NCBI GenBank assembly: GCA_963790045.1
Contig: CAWBMS010000011.1
Coordinates: forward strand, 310,001-374,000
Length of the DNA stretch: 64,000 bases
Reading direction: 5' to 3'
Source: DATKMP01 sp963790045
GTDB taxonomy: Bacteria > Bacteroidota > Ignavibacteria > UBA10030
Shown: piece after piece, positions 30,089 through 38,881 of the stretch
How positions within the stretch are numbered: position 1 is the first letter of the stretch
Layout of the letters: each line of letters starts with the position of its first letter
The notes under the pieces: generated by a model
The model's input: only the letters and a program-made list of their open reading frames with translations
The model's database searches: none
Told to the model about the DNA's origin: nothing
Translations under genes and position numbers: made by a program

Positions 30089-30214
30089 CAGTTATCTCCA
30101 AAAGTGATCATTAACAAAAATAAAATCTATTTAATAAACGATTTTCAACTGGTAAAGTTTCAAATTTGTACCCTTTCGACTGGTTTTCTATTATTATAGA
30201 CGCCACAGTCATAT

Positions 30215-31654
30215 TTATAGTTTCCCATAAGGTAATTTCTTTTTTTTTACTGGCGGCTGTGCCATTACTTCATCTTTTATAGCGAGTAAATATTGCTGTG
30301 CTGCTTCGTGATCGTTGGGAATCACGCCATCAAGGATTGCATCTGTAATCTTTTCTTTCAACACACCGACCATTTTGCCTTCGCTAATGCCGCACACCTT
30401 CATAATTTCATCTCCGCGCAGCGGCGGCTGCCAATTGCGAATGCGGTCGCGCTCTTCAACTTCCTGCATCTTTTGAACGACACGTTCATAATTGAGCAAC
30501 ACTTTTTCCACAAGTTTCGGATTTTTTGACGTAATATCTGCACGACATAACAACATAAGGTCATCAATTTCATTGCCGCATTCAAACATCAGTCGGCGAA
30601 TGGCGGAATCCGTCACGCCATCATCGACTAATGCCTGCGGACGGAGGTGCAAGCGAACGAGTTTTTCGACGTATGGAACATGCTCCATCGGAAAACGCAT
30701 TCGTCGGAATATTTGTTTCACCATTCGTGCACCGAATTCTTCATGTCCGTGGAACGACCAACCGATATCCGGTTTAAACGCTTTTGTCTTTGGTTTTGCC
30801 ACATCGTGTAGCAGCGCCGTCATACGCAGGTAGAGATTATCGGAAGTTGCAGCAACTTTATCCACCACCATCAATGTGTGCCGAAAAACATCTTTGTGAT
30901 GAAAATCCTGCCGCTGATCGACGCCGGCAAGGTTGGCGATTTCCGGAAACACGACTTTCATCACGCCGGTATCGTACATCAATTGCAGCCCAGTGGACGG
31001 TTTGGGACTTGCGAGCAATTTAAGAAACTCATCGGAGATTCGTTCTTGCGAAACAATCGGCAATCGTTCTGCCATCTTCGATGCTGCTACAATCACATTT
31101 GGCTCGACGGCAAAGCCAAGTTGCGATGTAAAACGCATTGCGCGCATCATGCGAAGCGGATCGTCATCGAATGTTGCTTCCGGTTCTAATGGCGTTCGCA
31201 AGATTTTTAATTGCAAATCCTGTTGTCCGTTAAATGGATCGAGAAGTTTTCCAAAAGTTTTGGAATTCAAACTTACGGCCATCGCATTCACTGTAAAATC
31301 GCGGCGGGATAAATCATCTTCCATGTTTCCCACAGCAACGAGCGGTTTGCGGGAATCCCGCTGGTAACTTTCTTTCCGCGCGCCGACAAATTCTAATTTC
31401 CGATCTTCCAATGGCAGCATTGCTGTCCCGAAATTTTCAAACACCACAACGTTGGATGTGTGAAATTCTTTTGCAACTAACCGTGCAAACTCCACACCGC
31501 TGCCGACGACAACAATGTCGGTGTCTTTTACTTGCTTGCCCAGCAGCGCATCGCGCACATATCCGCCGACAACATACGCTTCAATTCCAGCACGGTCGGC
31601 AACAGCACCGATTCGTTTGAGAACATCATCTTGTATATCGATTTTTTCTATCAC
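30215..31654 (-). CDS. cca: CCA-adding tRNA nucleotidyltransferase with HD domain
   Basis: A 479-residue class II nucleotidyltransferase. The N-terminal GGYVRDALLGKQVKDTDIVV provides the catalytic Asp pair, then RRDFTVNAMA, LLDPFNGQQDL and the EATFDDDPLRMMRAMRF segment. An HD phosphohydrolase domain (about 245-365, LLHDVAKPKT, HGHEEFG) and a helical tail follow. It adds or repairs tRNA 3' CCA, fitting the two tRNAs here, which lack encoded CCA; a poly(A) polymerase role is possible in this family. Start GTG at 31654 shares a base with the upstream TAG stop. Confidence 0.9.
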   Translation of the reverse strand: MIEKIDIQDDVLKRIGAVADRAGIEAYVVGGYVRDALLGKQVKDTDIVVVGSGVEFARLVAKEFHTSNVVVFENFGTAMLPLEDRKLEFVGARKESYQRDSRKPLVAVGNMEDDLSRRDFTVNAMAVSLNSKTFGKLLDPFNGQQDLQLKILRTPLEPEATFDDDPLRMMRAMRFTSQLGFAVEPNVIVAASKMAERLPIVSQERISDEFLKLLASPKPSTGLQLMYDTGVMKVVFPEIANLAGVDQRQDFHHKDVFRHTLMVVDKVAATSDNLYLRMTALLHDVAKPKTKAFKPDIGWSFHGHEEFGARMVKQIFRRMRFPMEHVPYVEKLVRLHLRPQALVDDGVTDSAIRRLMFECGNEIDDLMLLCRADITSKNPKLVEKVLLNYERVVQKMQEVEERDRIRNWQPPLRGDEIMKVCGISEGKMVGVLKEKITDAILDGVIPNDHEAAQQYLLAIKDEVMAQPPVKKKKLPYGKL

Positions 31655-32649
31655 TATCCAACTTGAATTTTTTGTGATTCGATGATGCGGAGAATCTCAT
31701 CCGCTACTTCTAATGCATGCAATCCTCTGTGCCCATCGACAATCGGTTTGGTATTTGCTTGTACGGCTTCAACGAATTTTTCTAATTCATATTTGAGTGC
31801 ATTTACTTCCAGCACTTCCGGCTGCTCATACACGATCAGCCGCTTCTTTTTCCCTTGATCGATCTTGCCGAGCAGCATCGTTTGTTTGGCGCCGCCGTTT
31901 TCTTCATCGACCAAATGAAACACTTCCGACAACCCTTGCGCGAAGTCGATGGAGATATATGCATCGCTCTGGAACAATCGCATCTTGCGCATTTTGTTTT
32001 GTGAGATGCGGCTTGCCGTAACATTTGCGACGCAGCCGTTTTCAAATTGTAAGCGCGCGTTGGCAATATCCACGGTATCGGAAATCACCGCAACGCCGTT
32101 CGCGTCGATGCGCGAAACTTTGGATTGAACGAGTGCAAGAATCAAATCAATATCGTGGATCATCAAATCCAGCACCACAGCCACATCCGAGCCGCGCGGA
32201 TTGAACTGTGCCAGTCGGTGCGATTCGATGAACAACGGTTTTAATTTATACGGTTCTAATGCAAGAATTGCTGGATTGAACCGCTCGATATGTCCCACTT
32301 GCAACTTCAAATTTCGCTTGTCCGCTTCTTCAACTAATTTTTTTCCCTGTTCAATCGTTGCCGTTAATGGTTTTTCGACCAGCACGTGAATGCCTTTTTG
32401 CAACGCTTGCAAGGCAACATCAAAATGTTCCTGCGTCACAGTTGCAATACTTACGGCTTGAACATTTGCCAGCAATTCATCCATGGTTGCAAATGCACGC
32501 ACGTTATATTCTGCAGCAACGCTTGCTGCGCGCGCCCCATCGACATCATACACACCGATAAACTCCGCCGTTGGAATCTGCGCATACATTTTGGCATGCA
32601 AATTTCCCAGATGCCCAACACCGATCACTCCGATCTTTAATCGTTCCAT
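31654..32649 (-). CDS. Gfo/Idh/MocA family oxidoreductase
   Basis: A 331-residue NAD(P)-dependent dehydrogenase: Rossmann start LKIGVIGVGHLGNLHA (residues 3-18), the EKPLTA motif near residue 96 and the C-terminal catalytic HDIDLILAL region. The family acts on sugars and nucleotide sugars; relatives near LPS genes oxidise UDP-GlcNAc, but nothing here fixes the substrate. The ATG at 32649 has an AGGAGG Shine-Dalgarno 4 bases upstream; longer frames start inside the phosphatase gene. Confidence 0.88.
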   Translation of the reverse strand: MERLKIGVIGVGHLGNLHAKMYAQIPTAEFIGVYDVDGARAASVAAEYNVRAFATMDELLANVQAVSIATVTQEHFDVALQALQKGIHVLVEKPLTATIEQGKKLVEEADKRNLKLQVGHIERFNPAILALEPYKLKPLFIESHRLAQFNPRGSDVAVVLDLMIHDIDLILALVQSKVSRIDANGVAVISDTVDIANARLQFENGCVANVTASRISQNKMRKMRLFQSDAYISIDFAQGLSEVFHLVDEENGGAKQTMLLGKIDQGKKKRLIVYEQPEVLEVNALKYELEKFVEAVQANTKPIVDGHRGLHALEVADEILRIIESQKIQVG

Positions 32650-32657
32650 TGTTCCTC

Positions 32658-33335
32658 CTAATGTATTCCGACGGGGCTGCACTGCCCCTCGATCTGTAAT
32701 TTGATCCAACGATGAAACTTTTGCACGTTCTCAAACACTGCATCGGTTTTCATTTGCAGCACTTTTTCTTTTGCATACGAATCCCACACGACCGCAGCGA
32801 TCTTTACGCCGGCATCGTGTGCAGCTTTCACATCGGAAACATGATCGCCCACCATCAACACTTCTTCTGGCGGCAAAGAAAAATGGTTGAGAATTTTTTG
32901 CAATCCTTCTGCCGAAGGTTTATAATTTTCTACATCGTTGCCCGTAACGACGTAATCAAAATATCTTTTAATATCGAATTCTTCCAGTGTAATCGCCGTG
33001 GTGTCTTTGCCTTTACCGGTGAAGACAGCAAGTTTCAATCCGCTCTGCTTGATAAATATTAACACATCTTCAATACCGGGGAACAATTGTGCAAGTCGGT
33101 TGTGTTGCGTGCGATAAAAATCCAAATAGTCCTTCATCGCTTCTTGCAATTGCTCTTTGCCCACAATGTGCAGCAGTGCACCGTCTTCTGGTGGGCCGAA
33201 CATTGCCGTTATTTCGGGAATTGAAAACGTATGCCCCGCATATTTCTGCGCAACATAATTGAACGAATCATAAATCAATTGGTTCGTTTGCGTCAACGTT
33301 CCATCCATATCGAATACGATACATTCTAACTTCAC
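32658..33335 (-). CDS. HAD-superfamily phosphatase (phosphoglycolate phosphatase-like)
   Basis: A 225-residue HAD subfamily IA hydrolase. Motif I FDMDGTLTQTN carries the Asp nucleophile and acid/base Asp; motif II Thr is in AVFTGKG, motif III Lys in NYKPSAEG, and motif IV VGDHVSDVKAA. A helical cap lies between I and II. Such enzymes resemble phosphoglycolate phosphatase or pyrophosphatase PpaX; substrate not determinable. The start is probably GTG 33335 (GGAG 4 bases upstream); TTG 33347 is an alternative. Confidence 0.87.
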   Translation of the reverse strand: MKLECIVFDMDGTLTQTNQLIYDSFNYVAQKYAGHTFSIPEITAMFGPPEDGALLHIVGKEQLQEAMKDYLDFYRTQHNRLAQLFPGIEDVLIFIKQSGLKLAVFTGKGKDTTAITLEEFDIKRYFDYVVTGNDVENYKPSAEGLQKILNHFSLPPEEVLMVGDHVSDVKAAHDAGVKIAAVVWDSYAKEKVLQMKTDAVFENVQKFHRWIKLQIEGQCSPVGIH

Positions 33336-33684
33336 ACGGCACTCCAAAGAAGAGGAACAAAGGGTGTTTGGTAGCGACTCGACACCATTTATATCCTAAA
33401 ATTTCATTTCCTTTAAAATTATTACACTCGCACGTACGCTCGGATTTTACAACCGCTACAGTTCGTTCTGCAACGGTTCGTTATAAAATATACCATTCCT
33501 TTGAGTGTATTGCAAAAGCAGAAAGGAAAAGAATATGCCGAAACTATAGCTGCGTCGCTCTAGAATGAATGCTGCATGCAAAAAATGAAGAAAATCTCAA
33601 TCAACCATTGCGGGAGTCGTAAAAGCGTCATATCTTTCTGCATGCACATAATTCGGTTAAATAACTAACGTTGAGGTTGATTTT
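33336..33684. other. Divergent intergenic region
   Basis: About 350 bases between the minus-strand phosphatase and the plus-strand HerA-like gene. AT-rich near both ends; no RNA gene, strong palindrome or credible small gene seen. Confidence 0.4.
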
Positions 33685-35291
33685 ATGTGGGAAGAAAAAT
33701 TGATCGGTACCATTACAGAAGTCAGTCAAGCGACAGTGGTTGTCCTTTTAAGCCGGACGATTACCTCGCTGACAAAGAAGATCGGCGAGAAAATATATTA
33801 CATCGGGCAAATCGGTTCTTATGTGCTGGTGCCGGTTGGCAATGCCTATACCTTCGGCATTGTTGCAAACTTTAAAAAAGAAGAGATCGCATTTCAGGGA
33901 AGCAGCGAGTATCGCTATCTGCTCACCGTCACACTTATCGGTACGTTCCGCAAGGGAAAATTTGAAACAGGTGTTGCGGTGATGCCCACAGTCGATATGC
34001 CTGTGTTTTTGTTGGAAGACAAAGACATTCGCGGTGCCTTTGCCGCGTATATGAATTATAATTTTTCCATCGGGCAATTGTCGCTGTTTGAAACCGAACG
34101 CGCCTTCCTTGATCCCAATAAATTTTTTGGCAAACATATCGCCGTCATCGGTTCCAGCGGTTCGGGCAAATCGTACACCGTGGCATCCATACTTCAAAAA
34201 ATAGCGAAGTTGCCGGATGCGCACATTGTGATTCTGGATTTACATAACGAATATCGTCGCGCGTTCCCGACCACGTGCCAGGTACCTGCGATATCAGTTC
34301 GCTGGAACTGCCGTACTGGCTGCTGAATGCCGAAGAGATGCTGGAATTGTTTATTGAAGAGAACGATGAAAATGCGTCGGTGCAGGGTTCGATCTTGCAG
34401 GATTTTGTGTACAACGCGAAGAAAGAAAAAAATCCGCGCCTCTCGGATGCGATTACAATCGATTCGCCGGTGTATTACGATTTGAAAGAAATTATTTCCA
34501 AACTGCATTTCCTCGACACCGAAAAAATTTCTTCCACGGCAGGATCGAAAGAAGGGCCGTACTACGGAAAATTCACGCGCATGCTCGTGCGATTGGAAAG
34601 CAAATTGCACGATCCGCGCTACGCATTTATGTTTCAGCCCAGTGTCTATAATTCCACCGAGAATGTCGTGCCGCTGATGCAAACAATTTTTGGATTGGGC
34701 ACCAATATTCATATTACCGTTATGGATTTAAGCGGCGTGCCGTTCGATATCGTGAAAACCATTGCTGCATTGATTGCACGCATCACATTCGATTTTAATT
34801 TCTGGAATGCAAAACATACCGAGCTTCCCATCTTGTTAGTGTTCGAGGAAGCACATAATTATCTTTCCACATCCGCCGAAGGTTCGAAAGCTGCACGACG
34901 CACAGTCGAGCGCATTGCAAAAGAAGGGCGGAAATACGGCGTTACATGCATGATCGTCAGCCAGCGGCCATCGGAAATTTCTGAAACGATTCTTTCCCAG
35001 TGCAATAGTTTTGTCATTCTGCGCCTTATCAATCCGTCCGATGTTGCATACATCAGCCGCCTTGTACCGGATTCGTTCACAGGATTGGAAGCAGTGATTC
35101 CGTTACTTCGGCAGGGAGAAGCGTTATTGGTAGGAGATGCTATTCCGATTCCCCAGCGTGTGCAAGTCGATTTTCCGAATCCCACACCGCAAAGCGCCGA
35201 TGTCCGCTTCTTCGATAAATGGCAGCAACCCGGCGAAAAAGTTGACGCTGAAGAAGTGATGGAAAATTGGTGGTTCCAAAAACGAATGTAA
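33685..35291 (+). CDS. HerA-like hexameric ATPase (one frameshift)
   Basis: About 535 residues. An N-terminal HAS-barrel (about 5-110) is followed by a FtsK/HerA ATPase core with Walker A GSSGSGKSYTV near residue 158, Walker B ILLVFEEAHNYL, EGRKYGVTCMIVSQRPSE and a C-terminal latch. HerA translocates DNA, usually with the NurA nuclease in end resection, and bacterial relatives serve in phage defence with SIR2 or nuclease partners. None of these is adjacent. Frame breaks near 34266-34281; one added base joins HNEYRRAFP to CDISSLELPYWLLN. Confidence 0.87.
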
Positions 35292-35361
35292 TAAAAAACA
35301 AACGCTCCACCATGAAATTTATGTTAATAAATCATATTGTAGAATTCAAAATCAGAGAAGT

Positions 35362-36036
35362 ATGATGAGTGACCTAGTTGATAAAATTACATATTGTATT
35401 GAACGTGGAAAAGTAAATAAAACTGCTCCTTATCCGCCCGATCTGCGAGGACAGGAGGGCAGTGATGAGTTGACTGCACAAGCATTGAACGAAAATATAG
35501 CTCCCGATATTATTTTAGGCGCGTGCAATGAAGGCATGAAACGTGTGGGAGAGAAGTTCAGCAGGAACGAAGTATATGTTCCTGAATTGCTGATGGCGGC
35601 AAAGGCGATGAATGCGGTGATGGCACACCTAAAACCATTTTTTCAATCCGGCAGCGTAAAAGTAAAAGGTAAATTTATTCTGGGAACGGTTGCCGGTGAT
35701 TTACATGACATTGGGAAAAATTTAGTATCTATGGTTGTTGAGGGCAATGGCTGGCAGGTTGTCGATTTAGGTGTCGATGTTAAAAGCACAAAATTTATTG
35801 ATGCCATTAAAGCGCATCCCGGTTGCACTGTCGGGCTGAGCGCATTGTTGACAACGACGATGGTGAATATGGAAAAAACGGTTCAAGAAATTAAAACGCA
35901 ATTTCCCGATACCACCGTTCTTGTCGGCGGTGCTCCATTAACATTGGAAGCTGCAATGAAAATGGGAGCAGATGGTTATGCGCCGGATCCGCAAGGTGCC
36001 GTGAGTTTCCTCAATAGCCATAGTAAAGCTGCATAA
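35362..36036 (+). CDS. Corrinoid (B12-binding) methyltransferase protein
   Basis: A 224-residue cobalamin carrier. Residues about 10-100 form the helical cap typical of MetH and MtbC/MtmC-like proteins; the Rossmann B12 domain has DxHxxG in VAGDLHDIGKN, supplying the His that coordinates cobalt, then GLSALLTTTM and VGGAPLT near the dimethylbenzimidazole tail pocket. It should shuttle a methyl group between the UroD-type methyltransferase (37751) and the homocysteine methyltransferase (36082). Confidence 0.92.
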   Translation: MMSDLVDKITYCIERGKVNKTAPYPPDLRGQEGSDELTAQALNENIAPDIILGACNEGMKRVGEKFSRNEVYVPELLMAAKAMNAVMAHLKPFFQSGSVKVKGKFILGTVAGDLHDIGKNLVSMVVEGNGWQVVDLGVDVKSTKFIDAIKAHPGCTVGLSALLTTTMVNMEKTVQEIKTQFPDTTVLVGGAPLTLEAAMKMGADGYAPDPQGAVSFLNSHSKAA

Positions 36037-36081
36037 CCAAATCTAAAAGTTGTAGATGAAATAAATGATGAGGAGAATAAT

Positions 36082-36967
36082 GTGAAATCACTTCTTGATG
36101 CGTTGAAAACAAAAAAAATACTTGTCTCTGACGGTGCGTGGGGTACGTTTTTACAGGCACGCGGATTACAACCTGGCGAATGTCCGGAGCTATGGAATAT
36201 AACGCATAGAAACGACGTGTTTGAAATTGCACAAAGTTATATCGATGCTGGTGCTGACATGATTCTTACCAACAGCTTCGGCGGAAGTCCGGTAAAGTTA
36301 GAACATTATGGATTGAAAGAAAGAACTGCCGAACTCAATCAGGCAGCGGCCGCTATTTCCAGAGAAGCTGCTGGTGTAAACCATTTTGTTCTCGGTTCGA
36401 TGGGGCCGACCGGAGTGATGCTGATGATGGGTGAAGTATCCGAGCAAGAAGTTGTACGATGGGTTCAGCATTCAGGCAAAAGCATTGAAAGATGGCGGTG
36501 TCGATGCGATTTGTGTCGAAACGATGTCGGCATTGGATGAGGCATGCATTGCGGTGCGCGCAGTCGGCGAAGCAACCGGATTGGAAATTGTTTGCACGTT
36601 CACGTTTGAAAAAACTGTTCAAGGAGAATTTCGAACGATGATGGGTGTTACACCTGCTGAAATTGTTCAAGCGTTAAAAGATGCCGGCGCTTCCATCATC
36701 GGCTCTAACTGCGGCAATGGATTTGCACAAATGATTTCGATCGTCAAAGAAATTCGTGCTGCCGATCCTGTGGTACCGATTCTTGTCCATGCCAATGCCG
36801 GCAAACCGTTCATGCAAGATGGAAAAACCATGTTTCCAGAAACGGCGGAGATGATGGCGGCGCAAGTTCCAGAACTTCTTGCCAGCGGCGCAAATATTAT
36901 CGGCGGATGCTGTGGCACAACCCCTGCACACATCAAAGCATTGGTCGGAGCGGTACGCAACTATTAA
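36082..36967 (+). CDS. Homocysteine S-methyltransferase domain protein (one frameshift)
   Basis: About 294 residues, equal to the N-terminal homocysteine module of cobalamin-dependent methionine synthase. It begins with VSDGAWGTFLQARGL, and zinc would be bound by the Cys in IGSNCGNG and the Cys pair in GGCCGTTPAHI. Start is GTG with a GAGGAG Shine-Dalgarno 6 bases upstream. Frame breaks near 36454-36456; removing one T gives SEQEVYDGFSIQAKALKDGG, matching the family. There is no folate-binding or B12 module in the polypeptide; B12 binding is in the preceding gene. The stop overlaps the next ATG (TAATG). Confidence 0.9.
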
Positions 36968-37725
36968 TGGTGGAAGTTCTTTCACACATCGAGCGCGCAC
37001 CGGGATTGTATGAAGTCGCAATACCGTTTGAACAGCTTGCTGTCACTGCCGAGGATATTGTTCGTGTGCTGGGGTATGCAGAACAACAAGCGCCGGAATA
37101 TTTTTATGAACGTGTAAAGAGTATTTTTGCGGAAGCTCACAATCGCTGTACCATACAAGCCGGTTATAAACTTGTTCCCATACAAGATGCAGAAAATCGA
37201 AGAGAGGAAATAATTGTCGGAGACATTGTTTTTCATGTCGGTAAAATTATAGCCGCTCAATTAAGAAAAGCCGAAACAGCAGCGCTCTTTGTTTGCACCC
37301 TTGGTCCCGGGATGGAAACATGGGCAAAAGAATGTTCAAGAGGCGGTGATATCATCATGAGCTATTTTATCGATGCTGCTGCATCGGTGCTGGCAGAACA
37401 GGCAGCCGAAGTATTCCATAACGATCTTACGCATGTGATGAGCAAACACAGACAGAAAGTAACCAACCGGTACAGCCCCGGGTATTGCGGGTGGGCAACA
37501 GCAGAGCAGCAATTATTATTTTCATTCTTTCCGAAAAATTTCTGTGGCATTTCATTGACGGAATCCTCTCTGATGATACCCGGAAAATCCATCAGCGGTA
37601 TTATTGGCATTGGTTCACAAGTGAAACGCACAGAATATGTTTGTGACACATGCACCATGCCGCACTGCACATATCGCACCATTCATCAAAAGAAAACGAA
37701 CTCATCTTTATCAACAACTGTATGA
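36967..37725 (+). CDS. Methionine synthase reactivation-domain protein
   Basis: A 252-residue stand-alone relative of the C-terminal AdoMet-binding activation domain of MetH. The family core NRYSPGYCGW, the CGISLTESSLMIPGKSISG block and the tail CDTCTMPHCTYR (three cysteines) are present. In MetH this domain reductively methylates cob(II)alamin formed by accidental oxidation, so here it should maintain the corrinoid protein at 35362. Start ATG 36967 overlaps the preceding stop. Confidence 0.88.
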   Translation: MVEVLSHIERAPGLYEVAIPFEQLAVTAEDIVRVLGYAEQQAPEYFYERVKSIFAEAHNRCTIQAGYKLVPIQDAENRREEIIVGDIVFHVGKIIAAQLRKAETAALFVCTLGPGMETWAKECSRGGDIIMSYFIDAAASVLAEQAAEVFHNDLTHVMSKHRQKVTNRYSPGYCGWATAEQQLLFSFFPKNFCGISLTESSLMIPGKSISGIIGIGSQVKRTEYVCDTCTMPHCTYRTIHQKKTNSSLSTTV

Positions 37726-37750
37726 ACATGAAAGAAAGCGAATCTGGCTT

Positions 37751-38785
37751 ATGACTGACCAACACTGGGAAATAGTAAAAAAAATTATTCACGGAGAACC
37801 GGTGAACCCGCTGCCCGTTGGATTTATTATTGATTGCCCATGGCTCCCGAACTGGTATGGTATCAATATTCTTGATTATTTTTCAAACGATGACTTGTGG
37901 TTGAAAGCGAATTTGAAGGCAATCAACGATTTTCCCGATGTAATGTTTCTACCAGGATTCTGGTCGGAGTACGGAATGTGCACAGAACCATCGGCGTTCG
38001 GTGTGCGCTGCACTTTTACTGCAAACGAATTTCCGTACGCCCATAAAATTATAAACACAGCCGATGATGTTGATGCGTTACAAATTCCAAATCCCAAGAC
38101 CGACGGTATGCTTCCATTTATTCTCAATCGTTTAAAATTGGCACAACCGAAGATTGAAGCAGCAGGACACAAGATTCGTTTTGCTGTTGCACGCGGGCCA
38201 TTAAATATTGCCAGCTATCTCATGGGCTCGACAGAATTTTTAATGATGATGATGATGCAACCGGAGAAAGCCGAGTTGCTGATGAAAAAAATAACCGCGT
38301 TCCTCAAAGATTGGCTGCAATTGCAGATGGAAACATTTCCCTCTATCGATGGAATTTTTATGCTCGACGACATCATTGGCTTTATTGGAGAAGAGGAATT
38401 TAAAACATTCGGGCTGCCGTATTTCAAACAACTGTATGATGCAAACGTTGCCGTAAAATTTTTACATAATGATGCACCGTGCAAAGTCTCTGCACCGTTC
38501 TTGCCGGAAATGGGCGTCAATCTTTTCAATATGGGTTTCGATGTGACGCTGAGCGAATTAAAACTTGCGACACAAAATAAGGTTGCCCTCGTCGGCAATA
38601 TTCCACCGCGCGATGTGCTTGCAAGCGGCACAGCAGCCGATGTTGCCAAGGCCGCGACCGATCTTGTACACTCAGTGTCGGATACATCGAAAATTCTTTT
38701 TTCATGCGGCGGCGGTATGCCGCCCGGCGTTACAACGGAAAATATCAGGGCTTTTATTCAAGCAGTGAAAACGGCGAAGAAGTAA
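37751..38785 (+). CDS. UroD-family corrinoid methyltransferase (MtaA/CmuA-like)
   Basis: A 344-residue protein of the uroporphyrinogen decarboxylase fold, but in the subfamily that transfers methyl groups to or from corrinoids or thiols. Visible: FSNDDLWLKANLKAI, VARGPLNIASYLMG, the HNDAPCKV and GGGMPPGVT regions. The HxC(n)C-like zinc residues of MtaA may be His/Cys in LHNDAPC and the Cys in FSCGGG. Its place beside a corrinoid protein and an activation protein argues for methyl transfer rather than heme synthesis. Methyl donor unknown. Start ATG 37751 follows the previous stop by 25 bases. Confidence 0.83.
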   Translation: MTDQHWEIVKKIIHGEPVNPLPVGFIIDCPWLPNWYGINILDYFSNDDLWLKANLKAINDFPDVMFLPGFWSEYGMCTEPSAFGVRCTFTANEFPYAHKIINTADDVDALQIPNPKTDGMLPFILNRLKLAQPKIEAAGHKIRFAVARGPLNIASYLMGSTEFLMMMMMQPEKAELLMKKITAFLKDWLQLQMETFPSIDGIFMLDDIIGFIGEEEFKTFGLPYFKQLYDANVAVKFLHNDAPCKVSAPFLPEMGVNLFNMGFDVTLSELKLATQNKVALVGNIPPRDVLASGTAADVAKAATDLVHSVSDTSKILFSCGGGMPPGVTTENIRAFIQAVKTAKK

Positions 38786-38808
38786 AAAAAATAGATATCA
38801 TTAAAACA

Positions 38809-38838
38809 AACAAACCTTCATAGAGATGAAGGTTTGTT
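38809..38838. terminator. Bidirectional terminator between convergent genes
   Basis: A perfect 13-bp stem (38809-38821 with 38826-38838) and a 4-base loop, flanked by TTGTTTTAA on the minus-strand side and A/T-rich sequence on the other. It lies between the stop codons of the UroD-family gene (38785) and the minus-strand GH43 gene (38882). Confidence 0.75.
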
Positions 38839-38881
38839 GTTAAAAAATTAAATTGAATGATATCGGATTTTCTAAAGTGTC

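Noticed and set aside
36440..36470. Programmed frameshifting in the homocysteine methyltransferase or similar genes
   Set aside because: No slippery heptamer with downstream structure is evident, and breaks of both signs occur in many unrelated genes, so sequencing error is simpler.
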